Assembly (NCBI RefSeq): GCF_013032855.1
Contig: NZ_WQDA01000004.1
Span: forward strand, 124,001-188,000
DNA: 64,000 nt
Origin: Ruegeria arenilitoris
GTDB lineage: Bacteria; Pseudomonadota; Alphaproteobacteria; Rhodobacterales; Rhodobacteraceae
Direction: 5' to 3'
The notes beneath the pieces were generated by a model. It did no database searches. It was not told the DNA's origin and saw only the letters and a program-made list of their open reading frames with translations. Made by a program: the position numbers and the translations under genes. Of the stretch, positions 9,596 through 20,800 are shown piece after piece (position 1 is the first letter of the stretch; every line of letters starts with the position of its first letter).

Positions 9596-11065
9596 ATGAG
9601 CAAATACGACTATGACCTGATCATCATCGGCTCGGGCCCATCGGGCCGCGCGGCGGCGATTCAGGCGGGCAAGCTGAAACGCAAGGTTCTGGTGGTTGAC
9701 CGCCGTGACCGGTTGGGCGGCGTATCGGTGCACACGGGCACGATCCCGTCGAAGACCCTGCGCGAAACGGTACTGAACCTGTCTGGCTGGCGCGAACGCA
9801 GCTTTTACGGCCGCTCGTACCGGGTCAAGGACCAGATCCGCGCCGAAGACCTCAAAGCCCGGCTGCACATGACGCTGGACTACGAGGTTGACGTGCTGGA
9901 ACACCAGTTCAACCGCAACCACGTTGAAACCATGGACGGCGTAGCCCGTTTCGTGGGCCCGCACGAGATCGAGGTCACCGCCGATGCGGGCGACACCACC
10001 CGCCTGACGGCCGCGAAATTCCTGATCTCGACCGGGACGAAAACCTATCGCCCCGATTACGTGCCGTTCAACGGCAAGACCATCGTCGACGGGGACGAGT
10101 TCCTCGAAATGGCAGAGATCCCGCGTTCGCTCTGCGTGATCGGCGCGGGTGTGATCGGGGTCGAGTATGCCACGATGTTCTCGGCGCTGGATGTGCGGGT
10201 GACGTTGATCGAACCGCGCGAGACCTTCCTTGATTTCATCGACAAGACCCTGATCCAAGAATTCACCCACCAGATCCGTGAAAACGGGGTGGATCTGCGC
10301 CTGGGCTCGGCCGTGGAAAAGATCGAGGACGCCGGCAAGCATGTCGAGATCACCATGTCAAACGGCCGCCATGTCCGGGCCGAGATGCTGCTGTTCGCGG
10401 CGGGCCGCATGGGCAACACCTCGGCGCTCAATCTGGGTGCAGTTGGGATCGAGACCGACCATCGCAACCGCATTTCGGTGGACCGCAAGACCTATCAGAC
10501 CTCGGTGCCGCATATCTATGCCACCGGCGACGTGATCGGGCATCCATCGCTGGCCTCGACGTCGATGCAGCAGGGCCGCGTGGCCGCCTGCCACGCGCTG
10601 GACACCCCCACCCTGCCCGAAAGCCCGTGGTTTCCCTATGGCATCTATTCGGTGCCCGAAATCTCGACCTGCGGCATGTCCGAGGAAGAGCTGCAGGAAC
10701 GCGGCATTCCCTATGAGGTGGGCGTCGCCCGGTTCCGCGAGACCTCGCGCGGGCATATCATGGGGCTCGAGCATGGGATGCTGAAGATGCTGTTCTCGTT
10801 GAAAACCCGCCGGGTGCTGGGCGTGCAGATCGTCGGCGAAGGCGCGACCGAGCTGATCCACATCGCCCAGGCGGTGCTGAACCTGAAGGGCACGGTGGAC
10901 TATTTCGTGCAGAACACCTTCAACTATCCGACCCTGGCCGAGGCCTACAAGATTGCCGGGCTCGACGCCTTCAACCGGATGCCGATCCCGGACGAGTTCA
11001 AGGTGCGCAAATCCGATGCGCCCGAGCCAGCGAAGTTGGCGCCCAAGAAGGCCAAGCAAGCGTGA
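9596..11065 (+). CDS. sthA: Si-specific (soluble) NAD(P)+ transhydrogenase
   Basis: Flavoprotein that transfers hydride between NADPH and NAD+. It has the FAD-binding [15 protein letters not shown] at residues 12-26, a second Rossmann motif ([12 protein letters not shown]), and the disulfide-reductase fold over 489 residues. The redox-active CxxxxC of dihydrolipoamide dehydrogenases is replaced by [12 protein letters not shown], which separates SthA from lipoamide or glutathione reductases. It pairs with fghA, perhaps to balance NADH made during formaldehyde oxidation. Its last bases overlap the next gene's GTG start. Confidence 0.93.
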   Translation: MSKYDYDLIIIGSGPSGRAAAIQAGKLKRKVLVVDRRDRLGGVSVHTGTIPSKTLRETVLNLSGWRERSFYGRSYRVKDQIRAEDLKARLHMTLDYEVDVLEHQFNRNHVETMDGVARFVGPHEIEVTADAGDTTRLTAAKFLISTGTKTYRPDYVPFNGKTIVDGDEFLEMAEIPRSLCVIGAGVIGVEYATMFSALDVRVTLIEPRETFLDFIDKTLIQEFTHQIRENGVDLRLGSAVEKIEDAGKHVEITMSNGRHVRAEMLLFAAGRMGNTSALNLGAVGIETDHRNRISVDRKTYQTSVPHIYATGDVIGHPSLASTSMQQGRVAACHALDTPTLPESPWFPYGIYSVPEISTCGMSEEELQERGIPYEVGVARFRETSRGHIMGLEHGMLKMLFSLKTRRVLGVQIVGEGATELIHIAQAVLNLKGTVDYFVQNTFNYPTLAEAYKIAGLDAFNRMPIPDEFKVRKSDAPEPAKLAPKKAKQA

Positions 11066-11517
11066 CGACCCTGTATGTCGATGGCGACGCCTGCCCGGTG
11101 AAGGCCGAGGCCGAACGCGTCGCCACGCGGCACAAGGTGCCGATGGTGGTGGTCGCGAACGGCGGGCTGCGCCCGTCGGCCAACCCGCTGGTTCAGATCG
11201 TGACCGTGGCGCAAGGCGCTGACGAAGCCGACAAGTGGATCGCCGAGCGGTGCGGCGTGGGCGACATCGTCATTACCTCGGACATCCCGTTGGCCGCCAA
11301 ATGCGTCCAGGCCGGCGCGCGGGTGCTGCGCCCCAATGGCGAGGCCTTCACCGCCGCCAATATCGGTCAGCAACTGGCGATGCGCGATCTGATGGCGGAT
11401 CTGCGCGCCGCCAACCCGCTGGGCGCCGGGGGCGGTGGCAAACCGTTTTCCAAGGCCGACCGATCGCGGTTTCTGGACGCGCTCGAGCGTGAGATGCGCG
11501 CCGCCCTGCGCGGCTGA
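11062..11517 (+). CDS. YaiI/YqxD family protein (DUF188)
   Basis: Cytoplasmic protein of 151 residues with the family N-terminus [13 protein letters not shown] and conserved [19 protein letters not shown] and [14 protein letters not shown]. The start is GTG overlapping the sthA stop (GTGA), so it is likely translated by coupling. DUF188 proteins have a PIN-like nuclease fold with conserved acidic residues. No biochemical role is firmly established. Confidence 0.9.
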   Translation: MTTLYVDGDACPVKAEAERVATRHKVPMVVVANGGLRPSANPLVQIVTVAQGADEADKWIAERCGVGDIVITSDIPLAAKCVQAGARVLRPNGEAFTAANIGQQLAMRDLMADLRAANPLGAGGGGKPFSKADRSRFLDALEREMRAALRG

Positions 11518-11590
11518 GTTTGGCCTTGCGTCCCGCCCGGCGGGTTGGTTCAGTCAGCCCCAAACGCAACACAAGCGAACAGGAAATCCC

Positions 11591-12211
11591 ATGCCCGTAG
11601 AAGCGGTCGTTTTTGATATCGGCAACGTTCTGATCGAATGGCAGCCCGAGCGGTTTTATGACCGCGTGATCGGCGAGGACCGGCGCCGCGAGATGTTCTC
11701 GACCGTCGACCTGCACGGCATGAATGACTTGGTCGATCAGGGGCATCACTTCACCGACACGATCTATGCCTGGGCCGAGAAATACCCCGATTGGCGCGAC
11801 GAAATCCGCATGTGGCACGACAACTGGATCGAACTGGCCGCGCCCGAGATTCCGCATTCGGTCCGGCTGCAGCGCGCGCTGCGGGCCAAGGGCGTGCCGG
11901 TCTTTGCGCTGACCAATTTCGGGGTACAGAATTTCGACTATGCCACCAACGTCTATCCGTTCCTGAACGAGTTCGACCGGCACTATGTCTCGGGGCGGAT
12001 GAAGATGGTGAAACCGCATGTCCCGATCTACCAGATGGTCGAACAGGATTGCGGCCTGCCGCCCGAGACGCTGCTGTTCACCGACGACCGGATCGACAAT
12101 ATCGAAACCGCCCGTGGCCGTGGATGGCAGACCCACCATTTCGACGGCCCGAAGGGCTGGGCCGAAAGGCTGGTGGCCGAAGGTCTGCTCTCCTTGGACG
12201 AGGCCGCCTGA
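11591..12211 (+). CDS. HAD-IA family phosphatase (YihX-like)
   Basis: Haloacid dehalogenase superfamily hydrolase of 206 residues. Motif I is FDIGNVLIEW with nucleophile Asp9, motif II is ALTNFG, motif III is the Lys in MVKPHVPIY, and motif IV is FTDDRIDNIE. The DxGNVL form is that of YihX-type sugar-phosphate phosphatases, but the substrate cannot be fixed. The start at 11591 follows AGGAAA. The reading frame is open further upstream inside the previous gene and should be ignored. It is convergent with the MFS gene. Confidence 0.9.
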   Translation: MPVEAVVFDIGNVLIEWQPERFYDRVIGEDRRREMFSTVDLHGMNDLVDQGHHFTDTIYAWAEKYPDWRDEIRMWHDNWIELAAPEIPHSVRLQRALRAKGVPVFALTNFGVQNFDYATNVYPFLNEFDRHYVSGRMKMVKPHVPIYQMVEQDCGLPPETLLFTDDRIDNIETARGRGWQTHHFDGPKGWAERLVAEGLLSLDEAA

Positions 12212-12213
12212 TC

Positions 12214-13455
12214 CTAGGCGGCAGCGGGCTGCGCCGGGTGGTTTTCGCGGATCGGCAGGTGCACGATCGCGCTGAAGGCGCCGATGGCCACGCCGATCCA
12301 CCAGACCACGGTATAGTCGCCATAAAGGTCATACATGCGGCCGCCCAGCCAGATGCCCAGGAAACTGCCGACCTGATGGCTGAAGAATATGATGCCATAC
12401 AGCGTGCCCATGTAGCGCAAGCCGTAAAGATGCGCGACGAGGCCCGAGGTCAACGGGATCGTCGCCAGCCATAGTGACCCCATGACCAGCGAGAACAGGA
12501 TCACGGTCAGAGGCGTGATGGGAAACAGGATGAACGCTGCGGCCGCGATCGTGCGCCCGGTATAAACCGCCGCCAGAAGGTATTTCTTGGGGAAGTGATT
12601 GCCCGCCCACCCGGCCAGCAGGGTGCCTCCGATATTGGCGAGCCCGATCAGCGAGATCGCCAGCGCACCCAAAGCAGACGTTGTGGTGATGCCCATCGCA
12701 TGCAGGACACCGCCAGGTTGGATCGGGCCGCACATCTCGGTCACGAAGGCCGGGAAGTGCGCAGTGATGAAGCCCAGTTGATAGCCGCAGCTGAAAAAAC
12801 CCAGGAATATCAGCGCATAGGACGGGTCGCGGAAGGCGCGGCCCAGGATCTGGCCCATGCTTTCTTCCAATTCGGCCTTGCTGACCTGCGCGGGTGCGCG
12901 CATGAAAGGCAGTGTCAGCACAAGGGCCAGAATGGCAATGGCGAAGATGATGAACACCTGCTGCCACGGCAGAAAGGTCAGCATCCATTCAGCTGTCGGC
13001 GCACCGATCACCTGCCCGAAGCTGCCCGCTGCCGTTACGATCGCCAGCGACATCGAGCGGTTCTGATCCGTCGAGGCCCGCCCGACCACCGCCAGCACGA
13101 CGCCAAAGCCCGTGCCTGCGATACCGAAGCCCACCAGCCAGGCATAAAGCTGATGCCCGAAGGGCGTAACGGACCAAGCCGACAGTACCATCCCCGCCGC
13201 ATAGGTCAGCGCACCAAGAATGATCGCCCGCCGGTCGCCCATCTTTTCGGCGATGGCGGCAAAGATCGGCTGGCCGATGCCCCAGGCCAGGTTCTGGATC
13301 GCGATGGCCAGCGAGAAATCGGTGCGCAGCCAGCCGAACTCCTCGGCGATCGGAATCTGGAACACTCCGAACGAGGCGCGCACGGCGAAGCTGACCGTGA
13401 TGATCACGCATCCGACGATCAGCACCGGGTTGAGCAGACGGGCGGTTGGGGTCAT
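12214..13455 (-). CDS. MFS transporter
   Basis: Major facilitator permease of 413 residues with about twelve membrane helices. It resembles the oxalate/formate antiporter-like and monocarboxylate branch: N-terminal SFAVRASFGVFQIPIAEEFGW, then LAWGIGQPIFAAIAEKMGDRRAII for the first loop signature. Substrate is unknown. It is convergent with the HAD gene (two-base gap) and divergent from zapE, with about 145 bases between starts. Confidence 0.9.
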   Translation of the reverse strand: MTPTARLLNPVLIVGCVIITVSFAVRASFGVFQIPIAEEFGWLRTDFSLAIAIQNLAWGIGQPIFAAIAEKMGDRRAIILGALTYAAGMVLSAWSVTPFGHQLYAWLVGFGIAGTGFGVVLAVVGRASTDQNRSMSLAIVTAAGSFGQVIGAPTAEWMLTFLPWQQVFIIFAIAILALVLTLPFMRAPAQVSKAELEESMGQILGRAFRDPSYALIFLGFFSCGYQLGFITAHFPAFVTEMCGPIQPGGVLHAMGITTTSALGALAISLIGLANIGGTLLAGWAGNHFPKKYLLAAVYTGRTIAAAAFILFPITPLTVILFSLVMGSLWLATIPLTSGLVAHLYGLRYMGTLYGIIFFSHQVGSFLGIWLGGRMYDLYGDYTVVWWIGVAIGAFSAIVHLPIRENHPAQPAAA

Positions 13456-13600
13456 TGGGCCTCCGGGTTCAGCCCGCCGACAGTATCCGCTTGGGCTCGC
13501 TCGTCAATTCAGGAGTTTTGCGGTCACGATTAACCAAAATTGATGCGTGCCGGAGGATGCCTTCTTTTCAATGGCGCGGGCGGGCGCTATGGCTCGGGCC

Positions 13601-14659
13601 ATGACCGACATGATCTCGTTGTACGAGGCCCGCGTTGCCGATGGCACCCTGAACCGCGACGACGCGCAAGAGGCCGTTCTGCCCCAGTTCGAGCGCATCC
13701 GGGCGGCTCTGGCCGCGCCGGTGAAACGCGGGCTGTTCCGCAAGGCACCGCCGCCGCCCAAGGGTTTGTACCTGTGGGGCGGCGTGGGGCGCGGCAAGTC
13801 CATGTTGATGGACATGTTCGTCGAAACGCTGGGCGAAGTTCCGGCCCGGCGCGTCCATTTCCATGCCTTCATGCAGGAAATCCACGCTGGCATGCATGAG
13901 GCGCGCGAAACCGGCGTGCAGGATGCACTGGCGCCGGTGGCGGCCTCGGTCGTGAAATCCGTGCGCCTGCTGGCCTTTGACGAGATGCAGATCACCGACA
14001 TCACCGACGCGATGATCGTCGGGCGGCTGTTCGACATGCTGCATGCGGGTGGCGTCGTCGTTGTGACCACCTCCAACCGTCATCCCGACGATCTGTACAA
14101 GGATGGCCTGAACCGGCAGCTGTTCCTGCCCTTCATCCACCACATCAAGCAGCAGCTCGAAGTGTGGGAACTGACCTCGCCCACGGATTACCGGCAGAAC
14201 CGGCTCGAGGGCTCGCCGGTCTATTTCACACCCATCGGACCCGAGGCGCGAGAGAAGATCCGGGCCGTGTGGGCCGACCTGTCCGGTGGGCCGGCCGAAC
14301 CCCTGACCCTGCATGTCAAGGGGCGCGAGGTAGTGTTGCCCGCTTTTCGCAATGGTGTGGCACGGGCCTCGTTCTATGATCTGTGCGGCCGGATGTTGGG
14401 GCCGGGGGACTATTTGACCATTGCTGATGCGGTAAAAGTGCTGGTGCTCGAGGACATACCGCGCCTGTCGCGCAACAACTTCAACGAGGCGAAGCGGTTC
14501 GTCACGTTGATCGATGCGCTGTACGAGGCGAAGGTGCGGTTGATCTGTTCAGCGGCCGCCGAGCCTGAGATGCTGTATGTCGAGGGGGAAGGTGTTTTCG
14601 AGTTCGAGCGCACAGCCTCGCGCCTGCGGGAGATGCAGGCGCAGGACTGGGGACAATAG
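13601..14659 (+). CDS. zapE: ZapE/AFG1-family ATPase
   Basis: AAA-type ATPase that in E. coli associates with the Z-ring; eukaryotic AFG1 works in mitochondrial quality control. The Walker A motif GGVGRGKS is at residues 60-67 and Walker B LLAFDEMQI has Asp127 and Glu128. It also has TTSNRHPDDLYKDGLNRQLF, typical of the family. I place the start at MTDMISLYEARVADG (13601); upstream in-frame Met or GTG codons lack family similarity. The product is 352 residues. Confidence 0.9.
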   Translation: MTDMISLYEARVADGTLNRDDAQEAVLPQFERIRAALAAPVKRGLFRKAPPPPKGLYLWGGVGRGKSMLMDMFVETLGEVPARRVHFHAFMQEIHAGMHEARETGVQDALAPVAASVVKSVRLLAFDEMQITDITDAMIVGRLFDMLHAGGVVVVTTSNRHPDDLYKDGLNRQLFLPFIHHIKQQLEVWELTSPTDYRQNRLEGSPVYFTPIGPEAREKIRAVWADLSGGPAEPLTLHVKGREVVLPAFRNGVARASFYDLCGRMLGPGDYLTIADAVKVLVLEDIPRLSRNNFNEAKRFVTLIDALYEAKVRLICSAAAEPEMLYVEGEGVFEFERTASRLREMQAQDWGQ

Positions 14660-14698
14660 CGAGCGTTGCCGCTGGCGTAGCTGTGACTCAATGAATGG

Positions 14699-15973
14699 TC
14701 AGCCGTTTTCGCGCAGGATGTTGCCCGCGAGGTAGAGCGAGCCACAGATCAGCACGCGCGCCTGTGGGTCGGCTTTGATGATGGTGTCGAGGGCTTGGGA
14801 CACACTGCTGGCGGTCGTCGCGGGCAGGTTCACCGATTTGGCGGCGGCGGCGGTTTCTTCGGCGCTCAGCGTATTGGTCTCGCCCGGGATGGAAACGGCG
14901 GTCAGGCTGGCAGCTTTCTGGGCCAGCGGGGAGAGGTAGCCGGTTACGTCCTTGGTGTTGAGCATGCCGCAAATCAGGTGTGTGGGTCGCGGGGGCAGCT
15001 TGGCCAAGACGTCCGCCAACGCGACGCCGGCGGCGGCGTTGTGGCCGCCGTCCAGCCAGAGTTCGGCCTGGGGCGCCTGTTCGACGAGCGGGCCGGTCTT
15101 CAGGCGCTGCATCCGGGCGGGCCATTCGGCGCGGGTGACTGCGGCCTCATAGGCGGCATCGCCCAGGTTGAGATGGCGCAGGACCGCCAGTGCGGCGCCG
15201 GCGTTCTGGACTTGGTGCGCGCCCAGCAGGTTCGGCAGCGGCAGGTCGCGCAGGCCGTTTTCGTCCTGATAGATCAGGCTGCCATGTTCCTCGTGGACGT
15301 GCCAGTGCTGTCCGTGGGCCAGCAAGGGTGCGCCGAGGCGGGCGGCGGTGGCCTCGATGACCTCCATCGCCTCGTCCGGCTGCGGGCCGACGATGCAGGG
15401 CACGCCGCGCTTGATGATGCCGGCCTTTTCGGCGGCGATCTTGGCCAGCGTGTTGCCGAGGAACTGTTCGTGGTCGATCGAGATCGGGGTGATGACCGTG
15501 ACCGCGGGCTTTGCGATTACGTTCGTGGCGTCGAGTCGTCCGCCAAGTCCGACTTCGAGCAATGTGTAGTCGGCAGGTACACGGGAGAAAGCCAGCAAGG
15601 CCGCGCAGGTGGTGATCTCGAAATAGGTGATGTTCTCGCCGCCATTGGCGGTGTAGCACTCATCCAGAACGGCGGTCAGCTTGGGTTCCGAGATCAGCTT
15701 GCCCACCAGGCGGATGCGCTCGTGAAAGCGTGCCAGATGCGGCGAGGTGTAGGCATGGGCCGTCAGCCCGGCCCCTTCCAGCCCGGCACGGATCATCGCC
15801 TGGGTCGAGCCCTTGCCGTTGGTGCCGGCGATGTGGATCACCGGCGGCAGCTTGTCCTGCGGATTACCCAAAGCTTCGAGCAGACGCCAGACACGGTCCA
15901 AGGTCAGGTCGATGATCTTGGGGTGCAGCGCCATCATCCGGTCGAGGATGACGTCGGATGTGGGTGCGGTCAT
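14699..15973 (-). CDS. folC: Bifunctional folylpolyglutamate/dihydrofolate synthase
   Basis: Adds glutamate to dihydropteroate and folates. A Mur-ligase type protein of 424 residues with the P-loop GTNGKGST at 50-57, [15 protein letters not shown], and the glycine-rich [15 protein letters not shown]-terminal ligase-domain signatures such as DGGHNAAA are present. Its start overlaps the accD stop by four bases, giving the accD-folC pair common in Proteobacteria. It converges on zapE with a 39-base gap and no clear terminator. Confidence 0.95.
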   Translation of the reverse strand: MTAPTSDVILDRMMALHPKIIDLTLDRVWRLLEALGNPQDKLPPVIHIAGTNGKGSTQAMIRAGLEGAGLTAHAYTSPHLARFHERIRLVGKLISEPKLTAVLDECYTANGGENITYFEITTCAALLAFSRVPADYTLLEVGLGGRLDATNVIAKPAVTVITPISIDHEQFLGNTLAKIAAEKAGIIKRGVPCIVGPQPDEAMEVIEATAARLGAPLLAHGQHWHVHEEHGSLIYQDENGLRDLPLPNLLGAHQVQNAGAALAVLRHLNLGDAAYEAAVTRAEWPARMQRLKTGPLVEQAPQAELWLDGGHNAAAGVALADVLAKLPPRPTHLICGMLNTKDVTGYLSPLAQKAASLTAVSIPGETNTLSAEETAAAAKSVNLPATTASSVSQALDTIIKADPQARVLICGSLYLAGNILRENG

Positions 15974-16914
15974 TTCTTGGGCTGGTCTTCGGCAGGCTTG
16001 GCCTGCGCGTCAGGCTGTTCGGCCGCGTCCTCGTTCGGGGCGGGCAGATCGCCTTTGACCGCCGGGGGCAGACCCATCAGCATCCGGATGATCGTGATCA
16101 ACTCGTCCCGCAACTCGGTCCGTTTGGTGACGCGGTCCAGCATGCCGTGATCCAGCAGGTATTCGGCGCGCTGGAAGCCGTCGGGCAGTTTTTCACGGAT
16201 CGTCTGCTCGATCACGCGGGGGCCAGCGAAACAGATCAGGGCGTTCGGCTCGGCAATATGCACGTCGCCGAGCATCGCGTAGGACGCCGTAACGCCTCCG
16301 GTGGTGGGATGGGTCAGAACGACGATATAAGGCAGGCCGGCCTCTTTCAGCATCTCCACCGCGACTGTGGTGCGCGGCATCTGCATCAGGCTGAGGATGC
16401 CTTCCTGCATCCGGGCGCCGCCGGCCGCGGAAAACAGGATCAGCGGGCGCTTGAGCTTCACTGCCTCTTGCGCGGCGGCGATGATGGCGTTGCCGACATA
16501 CATGCCCATCGAACCGCCCATGAACGAGAAATCCTGCGCGGCAGCTACGATCGGCGTACGGCCGATCTCGCCGGTGGCGACCAGCATCGCCTCTTTCTCG
16601 CCGGTCTTTTTCTGGGCCGCCTTCATGCGGTCGGGGTATTTCTTCTGATCGCGGAACTGCAGCGGGTCTTCCTTGGGCGCGGGCACTGCGACCTCGGTGA
16701 AGATGCCGCCGTCGAACAGGTGCTTGAACCGCTCGCGCGGGGTGATCAGCATGTGGTGTCCGCACTGGGTACAAACGTTCTGGTTGTCCGCCAGTTCACG
16801 GTGGAACAGCATCGTTCCGCACTCGTCGCATTTGTGCCAGAGATTCTCGGGCACCTCACGGCGGGAGAAGATCGAGTTGATCCGGGGGCGGACGTAGTTT
16901 GTGATCCAGTTCAT
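15970..16914 (-). CDS. accD: Acetyl-CoA carboxylase carboxyltransferase subunit beta
   Basis: Carboxyltransferase beta subunit for malonyl-CoA synthesis. The N-terminal zinc ribbon is intact (Cys29, Cys32, Cys48, Cys51), followed by the crotonase-like carboxyltransferase domain with [19 protein letters not shown] and [18 protein letters not shown]. The start [10 protein letters not shown] at 16914 is the family start. The frame extends 28 codons further upstream but that part is not AccD-like. A charged tail rich in Pro, Ala and Glu follows residue ~290. The length of 314 residues is normal. Confidence 0.96.
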   Translation of the reverse strand: MNWITNYVRPRINSIFSRREVPENLWHKCDECGTMLFHRELADNQNVCTQCGHHMLITPRERFKHLFDGGIFTEVAVPAPKEDPLQFRDQKKYPDRMKAAQKKTGEKEAMLVATGEIGRTPIVAAAQDFSFMGGSMGMYVGNAIIAAAQEAVKLKRPLILFSAAGGARMQEGILSLMQMPRTTVAVEMLKEAGLPYIVVLTHPTTGGVTASYAMLGDVHIAEPNALICFAGPRVIEQTIREKLPDGFQRAEYLLDHGMLDRVTKRTELRDELITIIRMLMGLPPAVKGDLPAPNEDAAEQPDAQAKPAEDQPKK

Positions 16915-16972
16915 GTCGGAACCTTGCTGATGCGGGTTGCAGTCAAATAAGACGCTACGGAAGGAAATGCAA

Positions 16973-17872
16973 TCAGCGCCTGAGCGCAAGTCGCGCAACC
17001 AGCCAGCTGACGATCATCACCGCGAAATCCACGACAAGCCACTGGCGCAGGATACCGGTGTCCGATGTTTCGAACGGAAGATGATAGAGGGCCAGCCCCC
17101 CCAGGCCGTCAGGCAACGATACGATCAGCAAAGCCGTTACATTGTTGGCAAAATGCATGGCGATTGCGGGTCCCAGCGTTCCTGCTCTGGCGGTGATGTC
17201 TGCACTAAGAAGGCCAAAGACAAAGGCCCAAACTGCGATCAGGATAGCATTGTCACCGGCGGCAAGAGGTGCGTAGTGCCCGGCAGCAAAAATCAGGGAG
17301 GGTACACCCATCCAAATCCACGGGGCCCTGAACCGCGCGGCCAGCGATTGTTGCAGGAACCCGCGGAATAGAATCTCTTCGGCGCTGACCTGAATAAGGA
17401 CAGCCACCAGCGCCAGCGGCAACAGCAGCAGCCACCTGAAAACCGGCAGGTTTGGCTCCAAGGGCGGTCCCATATCGTATGGGGGCAGAACAAAAAGCAA
17501 GGCACCCAGCACGACCAGCGCCCGCAGAACCCGCCAGAATTGCCGTACAGTCAGAATCGGCGCCCCAACCACGGAGATCAGTTTCCGGTGCTGCACCTGT
17601 CGCACGGCCAATCCGACGCCCAATGTGGCAAAGGCAAAACTGGAAAGGATGACCAGCAGCGCCAGGGCCGAGGACCCGTCTTCGAAACCGGACACCAGTT
17701 CGGCCGAACCAAAGGCGGTTACAGCGGCCAGGAGAACCAGATTCAGTGCCAGCACGACGACCGTGATGATCGCGAACCCGAGCAGCAGCCGCCAGAGTTC
17801 GGGATAAGCCCTGGCCGGCGCCACCAGGATTTCGTGCGGGGCATAGGCCGGGTGTGGCTGCGGTTCGCGCAT
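16973..17872 (-). CDS. CPBP-family intramembrane glutamic protease
   Basis: Polytopic membrane protein of 299 residues with the CAAX/Abi (CPBP) signature: paired glutamates 165-166 in [12 protein letters not shown], His199 in FAAGHYAP, and His240 in [11 protein letters not shown]. Such proteins cleave substrates inside the membrane; none is known here. It starts one base after the stop of the ABC-like/cNMP gene, so the two are one operon and may act in one process. The 58 bases between it and accD show no terminator. Confidence 0.88.
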   Translation of the reverse strand: MREPQPHPAYAPHEILVAPARAYPELWRLLLGFAIITVVVLALNLVLLAAVTAFGSAELVSGFEDGSSALALLVILSSFAFATLGVGLAVRQVQHRKLISVVGAPILTVRQFWRVLRALVVLGALLFVLPPYDMGPPLEPNLPVFRWLLLLPLALVAVLIQVSAEEILFRGFLQQSLAARFRAPWIWMGVPSLIFAAGHYAPLAAGDNAILIAVWAFVFGLLSADITARAGTLGPAIAMHFANNVTALLIVSLPDGLGGLALYHLPFETSDTGILRQWLVVDFAVMIVSWLVARLALRR

Positions 17873-17873
17873 C

Positions 17874-20800
17874 CTAACCGCCCGCCCCGGTCTCGGCTTC
17901 GGGTGTCAACGGGGTGTTCGACAGCAACAGTCGTTCCGAGACGGTTGTCAGATACCCGGCCACCGTTTCGAGTAGGCGCATCGAAACAGCCGCGTCACCC
18001 TCTACCACGGCGCGCAGCTCTTCCGCGCCGATCCGCAGGAACGAACAGTCGGTCATTGCGACGAGGTCAAGTTGCCGAGGCGCGCCGGTGATGATCGACA
18101 GGTCGCCGATCAGACGGCCTGGCTCGACGACGGAGATGTTGCGCTTTTCGCCGTCCGGCATCGTCCATTCCAGGCTCGCCTGACCTGAGATGCACAGATA
18201 GGCCGCGTCAGGCGTTTGCCCGCGCGAGAATATGGTCTGCCCCGCCGCCGCGTCGTACCATTGTGCCGAAAAGGCCAGAAGACGCTGGTGTTTTCCGTCA
18301 AGCCTCGAAAACAGTTCGGTTGCCGAAATGATCTTGAGTTTTCGGCTGAAGTCTTCGGGTTGTTCGTCTTCCGCCTCGACCTTGGAACGCGATACACCGT
18401 CGATTCGGCCGTCCTTGATTTCCACGTACATGTCATAGGCCTCGGGATGGCCAAAATGATCCTCCATGAAGATCATGACCGAGTCGGGAAGCAACTCACG
18501 CAGCTTGAGACGCGTACGCAGCCGGCTTTCCGAATCGTGGCTGGCAAGGACCTTGTCCAGGATCAGGATGTCGGGCCGCTTGATCGCTGCCCGTGAAAAC
18601 GCGGCACGTTCCTGGAAAACCGTGGGCAGGTTGGCCCCGCCAAGACCGGTCGGCAGATCGTAGATGATAGCCGCCAGGCGACGGGTGAGACCGGCCTCGA
18701 TCAGGACTTCGGCTACGGCATCCTCGATCTCTTCGGCATGTGCCCCGGCCATCAGCGACACGCGGCCATACAGGGCATTTTCCATGACGGTCAGGCGCGG
18801 AACATAGGTTTCGGGTGCCACGGGAATGAACAGCCCGTCGAAAGATGCGTGCAGGTTTTGGGCCTGCGTGCGCCGGATCGAAAGGATCTTTTCCTTGTAC
18901 TCCTCGGGGAAACTGGGGCCGATCTGTTCGGCGGTCAGCATGAACGGCACCGTCAGCAACAGTGCCATTTCACGTTCGGACAGGGTTGCCTCACCTTTCG
19001 ACATGCGGCGTTCGTCGATGTCGAGCAGTCGGTGGTACATGTCCTTGGACATGCCCAAACGCAGGAACAGCGGGTGATCCGTCCCTTCTCGGCCGAATGT
19101 TTTCCGCAGCGTGCTGAGGACCGCCGTCGCGATGCTTAGGGCGTCCTTGTCCAGATCATGGGCCCGCAGCATGGCAAGAAATCGAGCGTCCCCGGCTAGG
19201 ATGTCCGGTGAGATGTTGCGCGACGGTGAGGCAAACAGAAGGTTGCCCCCCAAAGGTACGGCCGGGTTGAACCGGTCCGGATCGAACCGGTAAACGTATT
19301 TGTCCAAGCCCTTTTCCTTGAGACGCGCTGCAACCTTGTCGCGCGCATCCACGATCGCCTTGGCCAGATGGGGGTGCAGTTCGGGATCGAATTGCGACCG
19401 CAACGTCCGCCGGAACATGAATTCGTCGATGCCCATCGCCTCGACCAGTTCGAACCACCAATCCCGGATCTCGTCGATGCTCTGCAGCCCGGCAAGGCGT
19501 GGGTCGACCCATTCGTCCTCCAGCAGGTCCGGGGAGTTGCCGGCGCGCACGGCTTCGACCTGATAACGTGATGGAGCCTTCAGAGCTTCGGTCTCGTGCT
19601 GGGGATGGGGACGCAAAGGCATCAGCAGGTTGTCCCCAAGCGTGCCGTTGAACAAGTAGGGTCGCGAGTGGGCATAGCCGACACGGGCGGCGATCACCGC
19701 CTGATGGAGTTCGCGAAGGTTGTGCCCAGACAGAAGGACCTCGCCCTGAACCGGCAGAATCTCGCGGATCAGCAACTGGGCCAGCGCCTGTCTTTCCGAG
19801 TCGTGCGAGGCCTTGATGGCGACCCGAGCGCTCTTTGGGATCGTCAGGTCGATGTCTTCAAGGATCAGCTTGCCGTCCTCGTCGCGCACCGTGACATTGC
19901 GCAATTCGATGTCGCCCTGCAGGTGCGGGATGCTCTCCGGTTCGCCATAGAACAGTTCTTCGGGGATCATGTTCTCGGGTGCAAACCGTTCGGTGACGAC
20001 CTGCCAGCGCAACGACATGTCCTGAACCTGATTGTAATAGGTCAGCAGATCGCGCCAAGGGCCGCTGAGGTCCTTGTACGCCCCCAGCGCCGCAACCAGC
20101 GCACCGACTGTCACTTCGCCCGTGATAGCGAGATAGCCTCCGACCGAATAGAACAGGAACGGCGTCATCTGCGTGATCAGGTTGTTGAGGAACTTCATGA
20201 AGAATTTCTTGTTGTAGATCCGAACCCGGATATCGAACAAGGTTCCCAGACGATGACTGAACTGCGCCAGCCGATAGCGCCAACCACCGTTCGCGCGCAG
20301 GTCGCTGATACCGGCAGCGGTTTCACCGATCTCGGTGCTCAGGTGACGGATCTCCTGAATACGGTCCTTGTTCAAAAGGTTGATCTGACGCTGCAGGCGC
20401 GGGATCAGCCAGGCTTGCAGCGGAATCAGCGCGATCGAGGCCAGCCCGAACCAGACGCTCTGCATGAACAGGAAAGTGACAATCGTCATCATCTGACCGA
20501 ACTGAAAAACCGGCTGGGCGATCGCGTCGCCCATCAGTCCACCCATCGGTTCCGCTTCGGACGATATCATCGACACCAGCTCGCCCTGGCTTGTGGTCGA
20601 GAAATACGGTTTGGGGAAGCGCAGCATCCGGCTGATCAGGGTGAATCTGAGCCGACGCAACATGCGTTCGGCCAGGATCCCCTTCATGGTGTTGATGCGC
20701 ATCTTCATGAGGCCGCCAGCCAGGACGGTTCCCAAGAACGCAAAACACAGGATCAGCAGGTATTGGACCTGGGTCACCTTCGTGCCGAACAGCGTTACCG

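Noticed and set aside
8555..10342. 595-residue antisense frame over fghA and sthA
   Set aside because: It runs antisense through two well-defined genes and has the His/Arg/Gly-rich composition of a shadow frame.
9596..11065. Dihydrolipoamide dehydrogenase
   Set aside because: The redox Cys pair is absent (HTGTIPSK in its place), so the gene is the transhydrogenase SthA.
14795..16150. Long plus-strand frame over folC and accD
   Set aside because: Antisense to two genes with clear motifs; no start signal and low-complexity translation.
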